Shown: piece after piece, positions 32,836 to 45,283 of the stretch
Layout: each line of letters opens with the position of its first letter
Position numbering within the stretch: position 1 is the first letter of the stretch
Assembly: GCF_029227915.1 (NCBI RefSeq)
Contig: NC_079885.1
Span: 10,281,001 to 10,345,000, forward strand
Reading direction: 5' to 3'
DNA length: 64,000 bases
Origin: Hydractinia symbiolongicarpus
Taxonomy: Eukaryota; Cnidaria; Hydrozoa; Anthoathecata; Hydractiniidae
Translations under genes and position numbers: made by a program
The notes under the pieces: generated by a model
The model's input: only the letters and a program-made list of their open reading frames with translations
What the model was told of the DNA's origin: nothing
The model's database searches: none

Positions 32836-33206
32836 GGAGAAAAACGTGTATTGAAAGACCTATAAGATAAATGAAATATATCTTCGTAATATAACTTGGT
32901 TTCTTAGTTTATAACCTTAGCAACACTTAAAGGTTGGTTGCAACACCGACAAATTTGAGCTGCTAAACTTACTTTACACAGCCAACTTGGGTTCTTTGCT
33001 CGATAAGCTAAATCTATTGATGTTGCCGTCTACCCTAGTGTTGCAAGTCACCCCATGATACCCGCCAGTACTACAAAAAAAGCTTTTTTGGTCAAAATTA
33101 GGTCTAAAACTAATTTTTTGGTCAACTTCCTATAAAGCGGACATCCCTCTAAAGCGGACACTTTTTTTTGCACCAATGGTGTCCGCTTTAGAGGGATTCC
33201 ACTGTA

Positions 33207-35014
33207 TTATTACAACAAAATAAAAATATAAAGAAATGAGGCAGGTGCAATCTTTGACATTTTGTGTTTGGACAAATCAATCATTCGACATATATATTTC
33301 ATTTATAGCAGTTTATATAGAAACCAAACAACTCTATACCATTTTCAGCAAATGTGGTAAAGTTGTTTAAAAAATGGCGAAATCTCTATGGATGTCGTAA
33401 TATACTTAGCGAAAGAAGAATGGTTTTCTAAACAAAATTTTGAAAAAAGTGTAGTTTTTAAAAAGTACACTTTTTAGAAATATACCAGTTTAATTGTAAA
33501 AGACAAGAAAACATGAAAATATACAAATGTTCAAAAAAGTACAGGTCCTTTGCTGGAAGATTTATGAGCATTTTTAAAGAGTCAATTTTTAAATCAATTT
33601 TTAAACAATAGAAAAAATAGGAAATCAATGGAAACTAAATAACACAGATAAGCATAAATTTTAAGTCAAAATTTCTTTGTTTATCAAAAAGAACACGCAC
33701 TCCTATATTTCTAGTTGTAGAAGTGTTACCATTACAGCATGCAGCCATTGGTGTCAAATTTTCCTCCAAAAATTTTACGAGTAACGTAATGGCAGGCATA
33801 GAGAGGGAGAGATACCTGAGATGGACGAAAGTCGAAACAGGAGTCTTGTATATGAAACTATTAAACTGATACACTCGCATACTTTCGTGGTTTGAAACTT
33901 TCGCAATGTTTTGCGATTTTATGACTCTTCTCGCGAAACTTTATGTTTTAGAACATTCCAAAAATCACGAAAGTTTTTTTCATGAAAGATAACGCTCCAC
34001 TAGCAAATTTTTTAATTTTCTTTGTTCCTGTCAAAAAACATCCCCAGCACCTTAATTCGAGATAAACTTCATACATGCCTCTACTTTTTCCCGAACGTTA
34101 TGGTAAGCACAGGCTTCATCTTAGAACACAGAAATACGATAAATTTTTTTGTTGTACTTTAATCTGTTAAGGAGAAACAAAATATCTGAAGGTGAATCAA
34201 AATATGAGTTTTGTTCCTATACATTTATTTACTCCTAAAAAGTTTTCGTACGTAGAATTTATTTTTTCTTATGCCCTTAATTTTGCGGGGTTTTTTTACT
34301 AGCGAAACTTTCTACCCACGGTACGGGGCAAGATACCAGAGCATTTTTAGCCGTCTATTCTTATATCAAAAACGTCAAAAATCTAAAAAAAGAAGGCTGA
34401 AAATTATATAAACTAATATTAAATTTGTGTTAAAATAAAAACTTAAATTTCAAAAATACGAGTAAAAAATAAATATTTAAATTTAACCAGTCGAACTTCA
34501 ATTTTAAACAAAACCTCACGAATCCGTCTACTGCGCTCTAAATAAGCTATAAGTATGCAGAACCCTTAGACAACAGATCAAGTAGATCTGTGATCGATAA
34601 TCAACAAAACAGTACCGCTGTTGGACCGTTATAACTTCTGTGGACTGGGATGGCATGAAAATGCTGCACAAATCTTAGAAAAAGGATAAATTGAGCTCTC
34701 AACGGCACCAAATATGAACTATCTAGGTTTATTCCTTAGCCATCAATTGCAACTATAAACAGTTTCTTTCAAAAACAGGGGCGTGTTAACAGGATTAATG
34801 TAAATTTTAAAACAGCAACTGAAAATGTTTCTTTGTAAAAATGATTAGCTCTTAGGCAAACAGCACTGTATAGGCAAATATTCTTTTCAAGTCCAATAAA
34901 ATTGGGAGAAAAAAGAAAATTAACATTTGATATAACAAAAATTATTTATTTCGAGGGTAAGATTTGACACGAGAGTTGTAAGTCCGTAGGTTTCTTTCAA
35001 TCTCTATAATTTGT
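33207..35014. other. No gene seen
   Basis: AT-rich sequence between the pogo-like element and the 3' end of the four-TM gene. The frame at 33,635-33,880 (-) looks random. No repeats with clear ends were found. Confidence 0.5.
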
Positions 35015-38000
35015 TCATTGGTACAAGTGAGTTGTTATACCTTGTTGTAACATGCTCTCCTGTGGTGGATTAACGTTTTCTTGCCGGGTCTGACTCTGTG
35101 TTGGAGAGTCAGTCTTTGAAGAAGCATCTTGTTCCAGCTTGCCATCCTGGTGTTGGTTAAGGTTTTCTCGCTGGAGTTGATACTGTGGTGGAGGGTCAAT
35201 CTTTAAAGGAAAGACTTTTTCCACATTTTCACCGTGCTGTTGGTTAAGGTTTTCTTGCGAAACTCGACTTTGTAGTAGAGGGTCAATCTTTAAAGGAAAG
35301 ACTTGTTCCAAATTTTCACCGTGCTCTGGGTTAAAGTTTTCTTGCGAAACTTGACTCTGTGGTAGAGGTTCAGTCTTCAAAGGAATGACTTGTTCCAACT
35401 TTTCACAGTGCTTTTGGTTAGGGTTTCCTTGCGAACCATGACTCTGCGGTGGAGGGTCAATCTTTGGAGAAGCAATGTGTTGGTGGGACGAATATTGCGT
35501 ATTCTGCTGATGGGGAATAATTTGTTGGAAAGCGCTAGGCGGTGACCTTACATTAGATGGACTGTATATGTTGACGAAGGAAGCACCATCACGTTGTTCA
35601 ATTGGATAAGGTGGCTGATTTAAGGGAGAATTTGGAAAATTTCTTGGATCAGTAACAAGCTGTCGCTGGAAGTCTTGCTGAAACGGATTGGTTTCCAAAC
35701 TTCGTGGGGTAGTATTACTATGATGGGTAGGAACGATTTGTGGAATGAAAGCAGATGATCGGTTTTGTTTATATTCGAAGGTGGGCACAACTTCTTGAAA
35801 AGCGTTAGAAACCCCGACCAATTGAGCCATTTGAAGAGGGTGTGGTTGCTCAGAAGCGTTTATCTGCTGATTAGGAGTATATTTCAAAGTAGGAAGTGGT
35901 GATAGAGATGAGCTCTCAGGCTGCCTGTTACCATCCATTGCTAATGGAACAACCATAAAGTGTTGTCCTGCGGCGTTTGTGATTACTTGTGTTTGAACTG
36001 GCATATTCATTGTATTATTGAGCGTGAATTGTGGTTGCTCATGTGGTAATGACTGGACCACGGCACTTTGAGGAGACAAAACAAGACCCCCCTGCGTTGT
36101 TGGTATATGAGTGTGTGATAATGGCGCTGCAGAGTGTAAAATTGGTTCCATTTGATAGCGTTGATATTGCATTTTGTACGCTGGAAAATATAATGTACAT
36201 ATATAGCCGGACGGACGAACCGAAAGACAGGTAGGCGGGAAGGCGGCTTAGAGACAGAAAAAAAGTCCTACCGTTGTCGCGATTGCAACTGCACATTCTT
36301 GCACCATAAATGACTGACGTAATGCAAAGTGCTATCTCGATTATCCCAAAAATTAGAATAACACCGTAAACACATAATCCAATATCAAACTCATTGCCAG
36401 GACCATAAATCCTTTCACTCCATGTATATGTATGATATTGACGGTTTTTCTTTGCGTAAGCTCTAGATAAAACAACACGTACTAGATTTTCTGTCTTATT
36501 TACTTCTCAAGATTTGAAAGCAGTGAATCACAAATGGAGAAGTTTGTATTCATACATTTTAACTTACCCGACAAGAACTGCAGATAGGATGGTCATTGCA
36601 GCTGAAGAAAGTACGGTGATAAAGCCATATATCGTATGAAATATTGCCAACCATGGGAACTGAGGAAAACGACAGAGTATTATTCCAGTTACTCCTAGTC
36701 CAAGGTCTAGCATTCCTCCCCATAGCCCACATGCTGATCGCTTCGAGATAACTTCGAAGGCACTCAAAAACGGTAATAAACCTAGTCCAATTAAGATTAC
36801 GGAATTGGCAATATGCAACACACCTGAAAGGAAAAACAAATAAAGATTTATTTCATATATTTCTAAGTGTTTCTTCACTGAATTTTTCTCTGCCCAATTT
36901 TCCTCCCCAGAGCTTTTTGAGATTAAAACCTCGCGTTTATCTCAAAGAGCTCTGGGATCATGAATATGTCTTTTTACATCTCCGACATAAAAATGTAAGG
37001 TTGTTGTTTATGGAAACATCTTACATGGTTTATGCGACAATTGTTTTTACCCTTCTACATTGCTAACTCTTACGCAAATACCGACGAAATCGGGCAAAAA
37101 CACCCCCGCTGTCAGACTCCTGAAAGCTAGGCCGTAATGAAACCATTCTTTATGTTTTAGAGAGAGGATGACTTAGACTACCCAAAAGTATCAGCAATAA
37201 ACCGTCCAGGTATTGTACACATCCATTAATCGTGACTCAAGTTTCAAGAAGTCGTTTATTTGTTAAAAAGGGTTGACATACTGCCTGGTCGTAATTGATC
37301 CATAGTGGTCAGAACTGCGAGCCGCAAACATGCCTACTACATGACGTTCGGGTATGTTTTAACGACACCCACAGAGAGTTTTTCTCGATGGCACGTTGCA
37401 GAAAAATGCTTTTCTAGATTAAAACCAATTGCATCATGCATGATGCCTAACTCTTTGGGAATAATGAAAATGTCTATTTTTCAGCTAAGATCTGTTCCAT
37501 TGATTTCAAGATATATGAAAAATTGTTTTTTGGTTATTACCAGAAAAGGAACGCCAAAGATTTGATAGCCAAATTTAAAACAAGAACAAAAACGATCTAC
37601 AAAAAAAACACGAAAAAAGCACGCCCAGACTTTGACAACCAACCAACCAGACAACCAAGTAGCTGTTTCAAGAACGAGTATAACGTGAACCTCGTCCCCA
37701 GGGTCTTGTGGCCCTGAGCCGTTATTACGGAGTGCCGCTATCAACTTATCAACAAGGCAAAATGTCCTGGGAACGAGGTTGGTATAACGTGACAAATTAG
37801 CTAGCTTCCTGATTTAGAATGCTTTATTTCTACTCCTCATTATCCCCGAGCTTTTTATTTTATTTTCTGACATGGTCACACACACCGACGCAAAACATTC
37901 TCAGTTAGATTGATTTTACAAGTAATTTTGTTCTGAGTAATTTGTTCACACCATTGTTAATTATACTTTTAACCTTGGATCGCACTAGGGGTTGAACAGC

Positions 38001-38929
38001 CTAGTTAACTAAGCTTCCTTCGAAGATATCAAATTAAGTTTCTCTCAAACAGTAGCTTAGACGCAAACAAGTGTCAGAGAAAATCCCTAAAATTCAAATC
38101 TCCCTTATAGCAAACCCCTTGAATTACTATTAACCAATGAGAACAAAGTCGGCGTGGTCACAATTTTCCCTCTCGAATAATACAAGAGCTAATAATATTT
38201 TTCAGGTAAGTGAGTCCATTCGCGCTTAACACAAAGGATTCCCGATATTAACCAATTGAAAACCGCATAAAAATCGTTTAAGACCCAGCATAATTTTCCC
38301 ACCTGAACTATTTCCGATTTCCTACTGTTAAGAAAAATCATGCTGGGTTTCCTGGCTAAGAGTTTAAGTAAGTTGAATTTTGCACTCTAACACACCATGG
38401 AAAGCTATTTTAATCTAAAATCTGTAAAAAAAGTTTTAAAGAAAAGCAATGAATGGCCATGTATTTCAAACCAGTAAATTATAGTAAAATTGACTAGGCT
38501 ATTAAGTTCGGTCGATTTTCAGCCAAAAGTGGGACCTCGGAGCTTTCAACCATTTTCTCTACAAGTTCGAGTACAATCAAGAACAATTTTGGTACTCCCT
38601 ATTGTTTTCTGAAATATCGTGACTCTATCTGATATTTTTAAACATTTTCTAACTTATCTGTCGTTGAATCACTTGAGACATTGTTTTGAACTTTCATGCT
38701 TTTCTTACAGTCACTTGACTTCACAGACAGCAAAAAAAAAAAAAAAAAGCACTTCAAACAAATCCAGACTATGTCTTTTAATCCATTTTTTGCCCAATGA
38801 AATATACCGATGAACGTTCTTACCTATCGTACGTATCTTCTTAACGTGTTCACGATCCACTTCTGTAATTTTTCTCTCTCGTGCTAGATTATACATTTCC
38901 AAATAAACATTTATCAAAACAAATTTCAA
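35015..38929 (-). CDS. Four-TM (MS4A-like) protein with long Gln/Pro-rich repetitive tail
   Basis: Minus-strand exons 38,929-38,824, 36,823-36,568, 36,462-36,272 and 36,180-35,015. GT-AG borders and phases 1, 2, 1 chain without a stop, giving up to 572 residues. A short cytoplasmic N-terminus ends in HVKKIRTIG. TM1 is VLHIANSVILIGLGLLPFLS, TM2 GLWGGMLDLGLGVTGIILC, TM3 about IFHTIYGFITVLSSAAMTIL, then a loop with YTWSERIYGPGNEFD, and TM4 ICLVYGVILIFGI-like ending at a CSC motif. Four closely packed TMs with K-x-L/I-G before TM1 suggest MS4A/CD20-like or another tetraspan superfamily. The last exon encodes about 388 residues rich in Q, P, N and S with about five 31-residue repeats. A second in-frame ATG (residue 12) could be the true start. 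Partner unknown. Confidence 0.78.
36906..36956. repeat. Foldback repeat, short copy
   Basis: CCCAGAGCTTTTTGAGAT and ATCTCAAAGAGCTCTGGG around a 15-nt loop; a shortened member of the CATTCTCGTCCCCAGAGCTC family. It lies in intron 1 of the four-TM gene. Confidence 0.65.
37688..37780. repeat. MITE-like AACCTCGTCCCCAGGG element with direct-repeat flanks
   Basis: Starts ACCTCGTCCCCAGGGTC and ends CCTGGGAACGAGGTTG, inverted ends of about 15 bp around 60 bp. GTATAACGTGA occurs immediately on both sides (from 37,679 and 37,782), consistent with a target-site duplication of about 9-11 bp. It is the best-preserved copy of this dispersed family. Confidence 0.6.
37975..38360. repeat. Dispersed repeat, copy 2
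   Basis: Same blocks and order as 783-1143: CCTAGTTAACTAAGCTTCC, GATATCAAATTAAG, AAAGTCGGCGTGGTC and the terminal hairpin CCCAGCATAATTTTCC with AATCATGCTGGGTTTCC. It lies in intron 1 of the four-TM gene. Confidence 0.6.
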
Positions 38930-40868
38930 AGTATACGCTTACGATTCATGCGTTCGTTTTACATTTTATGCTTCCGTGTTTTTTTTAAAGCTGTATGCAC
39001 ACGAGATGTTATTTATCACAAAACATTTAATCAAACTAATTAGAATCAAATGATTAAGGCTGATAGGCGGATGTGTTTAGTTTAACCTAGTTATTCATAC
39101 AATCTCGCCTTAATACCCAGGGCCTTTTGCCTTTTTCACATCGAGGCCGACGGCTTATTTAGCCGCCAAGTAAGCGCTAGCGGCTATGGCATAGGCAACA
39201 ATCCCTTGGGATGAAGAAGATACAACTTCGCTTGCTTATTTTTAACATTAACAGCACTAGGTTATAAAGGGCAAGGTTTTGTAAGTACACGTTTTCTTGC
39301 GCTTTGAACATATTATAAGTAACAACAAAGGACTTTCTTCCTTCAGATGTCAAAGCGAGTGGTAAGCAAGAGCTGTCGGACTTTACACTGGAAAATTGCG
39401 CATTCGAAGACGAATGGAGAAACTTAAGTAATGAAGGGCATGATTTTTATATTGTACTTATTTAGGTTACCAAGAAGGCATATTTACGTAAAAGTGTGTT
39501 GTTTTGTGTTAAAAATCCTCGACTCGACACGACAGAAGCCAGCCTGAATACATTTTGGAGAATACATTAATGACAATAAATACTAAAGCACCCCAAGAGA
39601 CTCCGGGGTCTGTAAATTTGCGTGTGTCTTCCTATTAGTATTACGTTATTATAACGTGTTCCCCTGCTTGTTTGGCCATACTAGTTCACGAATCACGCTT
39701 TAACGTTTGTTCTCTACTAACTCCTGATCTTTTCCTTTAAGAAATAAAAACACAAATGCTGAACATAACGCGATTTTATTAGACCTGTCTGATGCTTCTA
39801 CCAGATAGGCCCAATAATTTTGCCGTTTGACTGAAAACGGGGCATTAATTAGAGACGGGCGTTCATTAGAAACCGGGCGGTTATTGGAACTTTCAATTTT
39901 TAACGGGGATTTGTTGGAGACGAGAGTTTAAGATTTAAGATATTCGTGTCTGCGCTCTTTTAATTATTAAAAAGGAATTTTCATATTGTTGTTTTTGGCA
40001 AAGTGTATTTTCTGGTGGTAAAAGATTTCCGCCTCCGATTTAAGCGAAAATTAAAACACAACTCCATCAACCTCGTCTCCAGGGTCTGGTGATCCCTAGC
40101 CATGTCAAAAAGCAAAATATCCTAGGAACGAGGTTGCAATTTCATATATGCTGTTTGCAAATTTCCAATGCCAATCTGATATAAAGTGTGTTGAGTGATA
40201 GCTAAGTGTAAGTAGACCCTGATTACAGCAATTAAAGCTAAATTTACTATCTTTTCCTATAGTAATTTAATTTGGTAGGCTGTAATTATGAAGATTAAGA
40301 ATTTTTGTTTATTCGTTTATCTCTAGCAAGACATTTTTTCTGTCGCAATTAACAAAAAGAACGAATAAAATCCAAACTAACAAAAAATAATGATTCACAG
40401 ATAGACAACACGCTGGTAACGAACTTTCGCAGTTTAAGACTTTCTTGGTAGCATCGGTATATCTCTAATTTATTAATAGCTGTTTTGTCTCTCAGAGAAA
40501 ATGGTACCAAAGCAGTGGTGGCTTTTATCTTATATCAAAAAGAGAAAAAAAAGCCCTGGAATGGAGGTTGCCGTAAAATTTGACTACTCCATTTTTAGTA
40601 TGAACTTTGTCCCCTGTGATCGTTTTTTTAATGAGTATCACGTGAAGTCCTAGCGATGATATCGTGCCTGTTGGACGATCTAATATAATAACGGCCATGT
40701 TGAAGATCCCTTTTTTGACTTTTTTGTCTCTTAAAAGCTTTGAATTTGTTTATTTGTTTTTATATGCATTTACTTTAATACTCCATCTTTACGCATATCT
40801 GTAAACACTTCTGAACATCGAGTCGTTCACACCATCACAACTCTGCTTGGGTACTCCATTTCGACTGC
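38930..40868. other. No gene seen; two foldback repeats
   Basis: Contains MITE-like repeats at 39,111-39,215 (CCCAGGGCCTTTTGCC) and 40,070-40,137 (AACCTCGTCTCCAGGG ... CCTAGGAACGAGGTTG), and half a copy near 40,510-40,580. A splice-flanked frame at 39,348-39,440 (after TTCCTTCAG) is too short to support. Confidence 0.45.
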
Positions 40869-41875
40869 TTGTTTGGGGTTGGTCTACTTATGGAAATGCA
40901 ACGAGAAAACTGTGCAGCAGAACCCTTGAGGAGAATACTTATGTATATCCCGGATCAGTTAAAGACACAGGTTATGTGCAGCAGAGCTGTTGAACTAAAA
41001 CCTCGGATACTCTTGTATGTCCCGGATCAGTTCAAGACTCAGGACATGTTTAGCAGAGCTGTTGAACTAGATCCTTGTATGATCGAGTATGTTCCGGATC
41101 AGTTTAAAAATTAGGCTGTAGTATAGCTTGAGAGAATACCCTGGATGATTGATTATGTCCCGGCTGATTCGTTTTAACTAAAATTTTGAAATGACTCAGA
41201 TATCCCTTTCCCGACCTATGTAGAACTATTGGCGACGAACGGAAAGTTTCAAAGACATCATTTACCGTATTGATGCCTATGACAAGCGGAAACCCTAGTC
41301 TAGAAGCAAGATCAAGCTGTTCCCATTAGCCTGGCATCCTGAAAAACTCATAGACTGGTACTTTTCAGAGGGTGAAAAGAAAGATCCTAAAAAATGTGGA
41401 AAAATGTCTAATAACAGGACCTCGTGTTTCAGTGAACATAAGATAAAGTGATGGACGAGCATACTTGACGTGCATAATAGATGCGATTGTAGACGAAGAT
41501 TTGTATTGGAAGATAAAGTGTTGTGCCGATGCTGCTATCAGGAGCATATCACGTATAATGGAGGTAGTTGCGTATGTCATGATCTAGGACCCTGAAAGCA
41601 ATCTAATATATACGATGTTGAATTTTTGAGAAAAGATCATCAAAGCAAATAATTTTTACAGTGGCGTAACACCATACAATATCGAAGATGTGAATATCAC
41701 AAACCTGGTCCTGAGCGACTCTATCCCTACAAACAAAGGGTAGGACGAGAGATATGTGATTGGATATCTTGATTAAGGCGATGTTCTCGTATATTTCAAT
41801 CGCCTAAAGGCTCGTGAAATATGTAAGGAGAACATAAAAAACTCAAAGATATTTTTCTTGACACATTGCGATAAT
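40869..41875 (+). pseudogene. Decayed VPDQ-repeat protein gene
   Basis: The first 81 codons contain three 26-residue repeats: ILMYIPDQLKTQVMCSRAVE, ILLYVPDQFKTQDMFSRAVE and MIEYVPDQFKN. A fourth (PWMIDYVP, about 41,130) lies past stops. About 41,330 reads FPLAWHPEKLIDWYFSEGEK, a C-terminal block I associate with these VPDQ/'KTQxMC' repeat proteins. A third block near 41,650-41,875 reads GVTPYNIEDVNITNLVLSDS, then RYVIGYLD and YFNRLKAREICKENIK, with two internal stops. I recall the repeat type from cnidarian and large-DNA-virus-like proteins, but function is unknown. Several stops and frame changes show it is dead here. Confidence 0.55.
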
Positions 41876-42929
41876 TAGTTACCATAAAAAATGTAAAAAG
41901 TCAGGAGGTTAACCGTCGAAGCCATTTTATCATTGACTGCACATTAATCCGGCCTATTCAAGAAAACTCAATGTGCGATAACTTCGATAAAAAGTTATTG
42001 ATTAAAAACTTGTTATGGAGTACTTTTCGACCAATCTGATAAAAGATAGTTTTACACGAGGCATAAAAAACTTACACAGTCATTTTGAGGAAGAAAAAAG
42101 GTAGGAAGATTTTCTCAAACTGATTTTTGTTAGGCCTTTTTTAACACACTATGAAGAAATTTCAGAAAATCGAACTCAATCAAATTTTAAGTCACACTTT
42201 GATTAGGCGCTCAATCTGGCATATGGTTAAATCCTGGATGTACTGAAGATAGTGGTAGATATTGAACAGCTCACCACTGTGATTTATTATTTCAAGAGTT
42301 GTAATACCAATTACAAAGCAGTGAACATAAAAAAATAACAAAAAAAGTCTAAACCGAGTATATAGTATATATAGCGTCCCATAACTTCGGTGAAAATTGA
42401 AATATTGACTTGAGATTTGATGTGATATTGTTTTAGATTGGTTAGATGAGCCAAAAAATAGTTCTATTATCATCATACTTTCTGATTTTCAGAATTTAAC
42501 CCTTTTCAGAGACGCCGATAAGCCATTTTTGACAGCATATCAATTTTGACTAACATACAGGTTCAGGAAAAGCTATTCTAACCTCAGAAATAGGTCAGAT
42601 AAGATTCAACCTAAAATTATGCCAGTAAACGAAAAATTTAGTTGCAAAAAATATATTTTTGTTGATATATTTTTGTGATTGGATGCTCTTATGAGAATAC
42701 TTTTAATTAATCTTGTTCAGGGTTAGCTAGTTTGGTATTTTAAATATTTTCCAAACAGAATAATAACAGTAGAAGGATGCATATATCAATTAGAAATCGT
42801 TTTTTGAACAGGATCAGAATTTTGATGAGCTCTAAAAAGTGCCACCTTGTGGAACTAATTTTGGTCCAAAATCACCAAAATAATTTCCTCAAAATATTAT
42901 TCCCCAAACTTTTTTTTTAAGGTAGTAAT
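41876..42929. other. No gene seen
   Basis: AT-rich sequence between the VPDQ-repeat relic and the hAT scrap. The frame at 42,192-42,476 (-) looks random. Confidence 0.45.
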
Positions 42930-43365
42930 ACTTTGCAGTTGGTGAAATACATAGATAAAGTGTTTAAGTCATGGAAAAAAGCTCTGAAATGTTTCACAGA
43001 ACGCGAACAAAGCAAAACACGCACGACTGCCAAAATCTACGAATTATGTTGATGACATGCTATCCGACGATTGGTTAAAGGAGCACTGAATCAATCATCG
43101 GAAGCTGGTATCGAACAAGTAAAGTCTCTTTACTCAGATGAAATTGACGTGTCTGATCTTGAAGCCAAGTTTATTGTTTTAATGGAAATGTTTAAAGACC
43201 CCACTGAATGTCTCTGTGATGTGGTAAAAATGTTCAGAGCGTGAGACAAAAACGAAAAGTAGCTGGTTGCAAGCATAATCACCATCTGTAAGCTTTTGTT
43301 CGTCAATCCAGTAACAGGTGCAACAGCAGAGCGCTTATTTTCAAGTGGCTTAAACTGACACAGTA
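42930..43365 (+). pseudogene. hAT-family transposase C-terminal scrap
   Basis: About 43,110-43,240 reads SLYSDEIDVSDLEAKFIVLM and so on. About 43,285-43,350 reads CKLLFVNPVTGATAERLFSS, the hAT dimerisation block (family form approximately NPxTSATAERxFSSL). Stops and frame changes break it. Only the C-terminal third of a transposase is visible and no TIRs were identified. Confidence 0.65.
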
Positions 43366-43629
43366 AAAACGTAAATATGCAGTAAACAGTTCATTAGCAA
43401 GAATACTAAAAACAACAACAAATAAATACAAAGAGCAGCGAGCATACACAAAAACAACTAAATATATACAACGATAAATGAGTGAGCCAACTACTATCAT
43501 ATAAAGACAAAGTAGCTAGCTAATATAAAGCTGAGTCTATATTACAACTATATGCATAGTAGGTAATGCGAATATTCAAATCCAAATGTATGTTAAATTG
43601 TAAATTAGGAATGTGTGATAAGGTACAAT

Positions 43630-44588
43630 GGTATGATATGCTAGGCGGACAGGGGCTTGGATAGTGGCATGTGTAAGTAGAGATACATAGAATCTGACTT
43701 TCAGTCTCCAAGTATGGAAATAGAATCCAGTGGAACCCCAGCTTTCAGTGCATGCATGGCACCACCCCGTTGAAATGAGTGAGTCCCATATAGGTAGGCA
43801 GGAACCTCAACCTCTGTCAAAACATGCCTAATACAGGCCATAAAAGATCGATGGGTAACAATACTAGTAGCGAATGAGGCAGAATCGTGCCAGTGTAATG
43901 CTTGAAAGTTAGCTGGTACATCAGGCGTAAAAGAAAACGCGTGAGCGACAGCAATTGGGCACAAAGATGACGATGGAATAGCCACCAGCGGAACAGAAAT
44001 AGCACGCTGTCCTAACTGGATGGTTTTACTCCAGCGAACTAGTACCAACAACTGTAAATGCGAAAAAAACAAATCAGATCTTGTAAAGTTGATGCGAGCA
44101 TTGAAGGGAGCTGACAATGCAGGTAGTAGGTGATACTTGCAAGTTACAAGGCAAATAGCCCAAAAGGAGGCATGGTTACTGGAATTAAGATTTAAACGTT
44201 AATAGGAAGGCGGGGCTGTGGTGGAACACCAAGCATCCGCTTCATACCAGTCAGTCAGAGAAGAGGACCCAGTTATCAGAAAGCGGATTATGGACCCCCA
44301 TCTCCGGTGCGAAAGTCCAACAAAATTGAGGTACACACTAACTTATTATGGAAGGAGAAAACGGGGAAGGTAGGCAGCGTACATACACAGACTTGATGTA
44401 TTAGCATAAACAATTGGGAGGTACATGAGTTTACTTAATTTATAATATGCAGAGCGATGTGTGCGGTAGCTCCTTTTAGTGTTAGCAGAGGAGGTGTCTT
44501 CACGAAAAAACAAAACATCAAAGAGCAGGCCATGTTTAAAAAAGGCGAGATCTGAAACAAAAATAAAAAACGTCTCAACCGATAACAA
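43630..44588 (-). pseudogene. Tyrosine recombinase (DIRS/Crypton-type) pseudogene
   Basis: On the minus strand, an N-terminal core-binding region reads SSANTKRSYRTHRSAYYKL and LCMYAAYLPRFLLP, then two in-frame stops (about 44,344-44,349), then YLNFVGLSHRRWG. The catalytic region contains LVLVRWSKTIQLGQR, an AFSFTPDVP block, HSFQRGGAMHALKAGVPLD (the HxxR catalytic motif region) and LGD-stop-KSDSMYLYLHMP, where a TGA at 43,701-43,703 replaces the usual tryptophan of GDWKSD. The nucleophile tyrosine region (YLYLHM) follows. The layout fits recombinases of DIRS/Ngaro or Crypton elements. No RT or RNase H was found next to it, so which type is unresolved. Confidence 0.7.
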
Positions 44589-45283
44589 AAAACTTAGCTA
44601 ATAAATAATAGTAACAGGACACAGACATGTGTAGAAAGGCAGAGATATTTGCAGAACATATCCCTTGCAGATCAATTTGTTGCATGGAAGCAAGGGTATG
44701 TGACTCATCGTCTAACCGGTCTAATTTCGAAGAGTTTAGCCCAAATAATAAAGCTTAGAAATTTTATTCATTATCCCTTAGTGACGTTTGCAGGTGGCGA
44801 GTTATCATTTTGAGAACTTTTCTTTCGCGTAATTTAAGAAAGTGTCATTTGCAAGCGTCACTATTAATAATAACTATATCTGAATTTCAGCTTCCTCACT
44901 TTTAATTTTGTGTCGTAGGGCCTGAATTTCCAATTTTCCCCTAGCTACAAGTTTTGCAACCCAATGCTTGCTAGCCAACCAATTTAGTAAAATACACATA
45001 ACTAAATTACTTGAATTTCTTCAAGTAAACAGCAGCCTAAATAACATGATTGTATATTTATACATTCAGAAAACAACCAAGGGCAATATGGGAGTGGTTT
45101 GTGTGTTGCGTATGAGAGGAATCAAAACAAACTCGCCGTGCACGTATCTGTGACGTAAAACGTCGAGCTCGCTTAGCTCTGCAAGGTTATATGTAAAACT
45201 TCGGTTAATTAAGACAAATCTCATTAAATATTACTCACTGAAAACTGTGTATTGGAGAGTCACGTGAGTAGGCCTCCTCCATG

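Larger units (their letters stand above)
32039..33204 (+). mobile_element. Pogo/Tigger-like DNA transposon remnant, copy 2 (1,166 bp)
   Basis: TIRs CAGTGGAATCCCCCTAAAGC and its inverted counterpart ending GGGATTCCACTG, with TA on both flanks (32,037-32,038 and 33,205-33,206) as expected for Tc1/mariner-pogo elements. Sub-terminal TATAAAGCGGAC units are repeated many times at both ends. It carries a transposase C-terminal relic (+) and a separate 63-codon frame (-) that resembles a segment of the 6,759-7,458 copy. Confidence 0.82.

Noticed and set aside
37305-37795. Overlapping ORFs on both strands in intron 1 of the four-TM gene
   Set aside because: They run into a MITE-like repeat, have no recognisable family and no splice support.
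39348-39440. Candidate exon after TTCCTTCAG (reads DVKASGKQELSDFTLENCAF)
   Set aside because: A good acceptor, but there is no partner exon or clear donor in phase; too short to claim.
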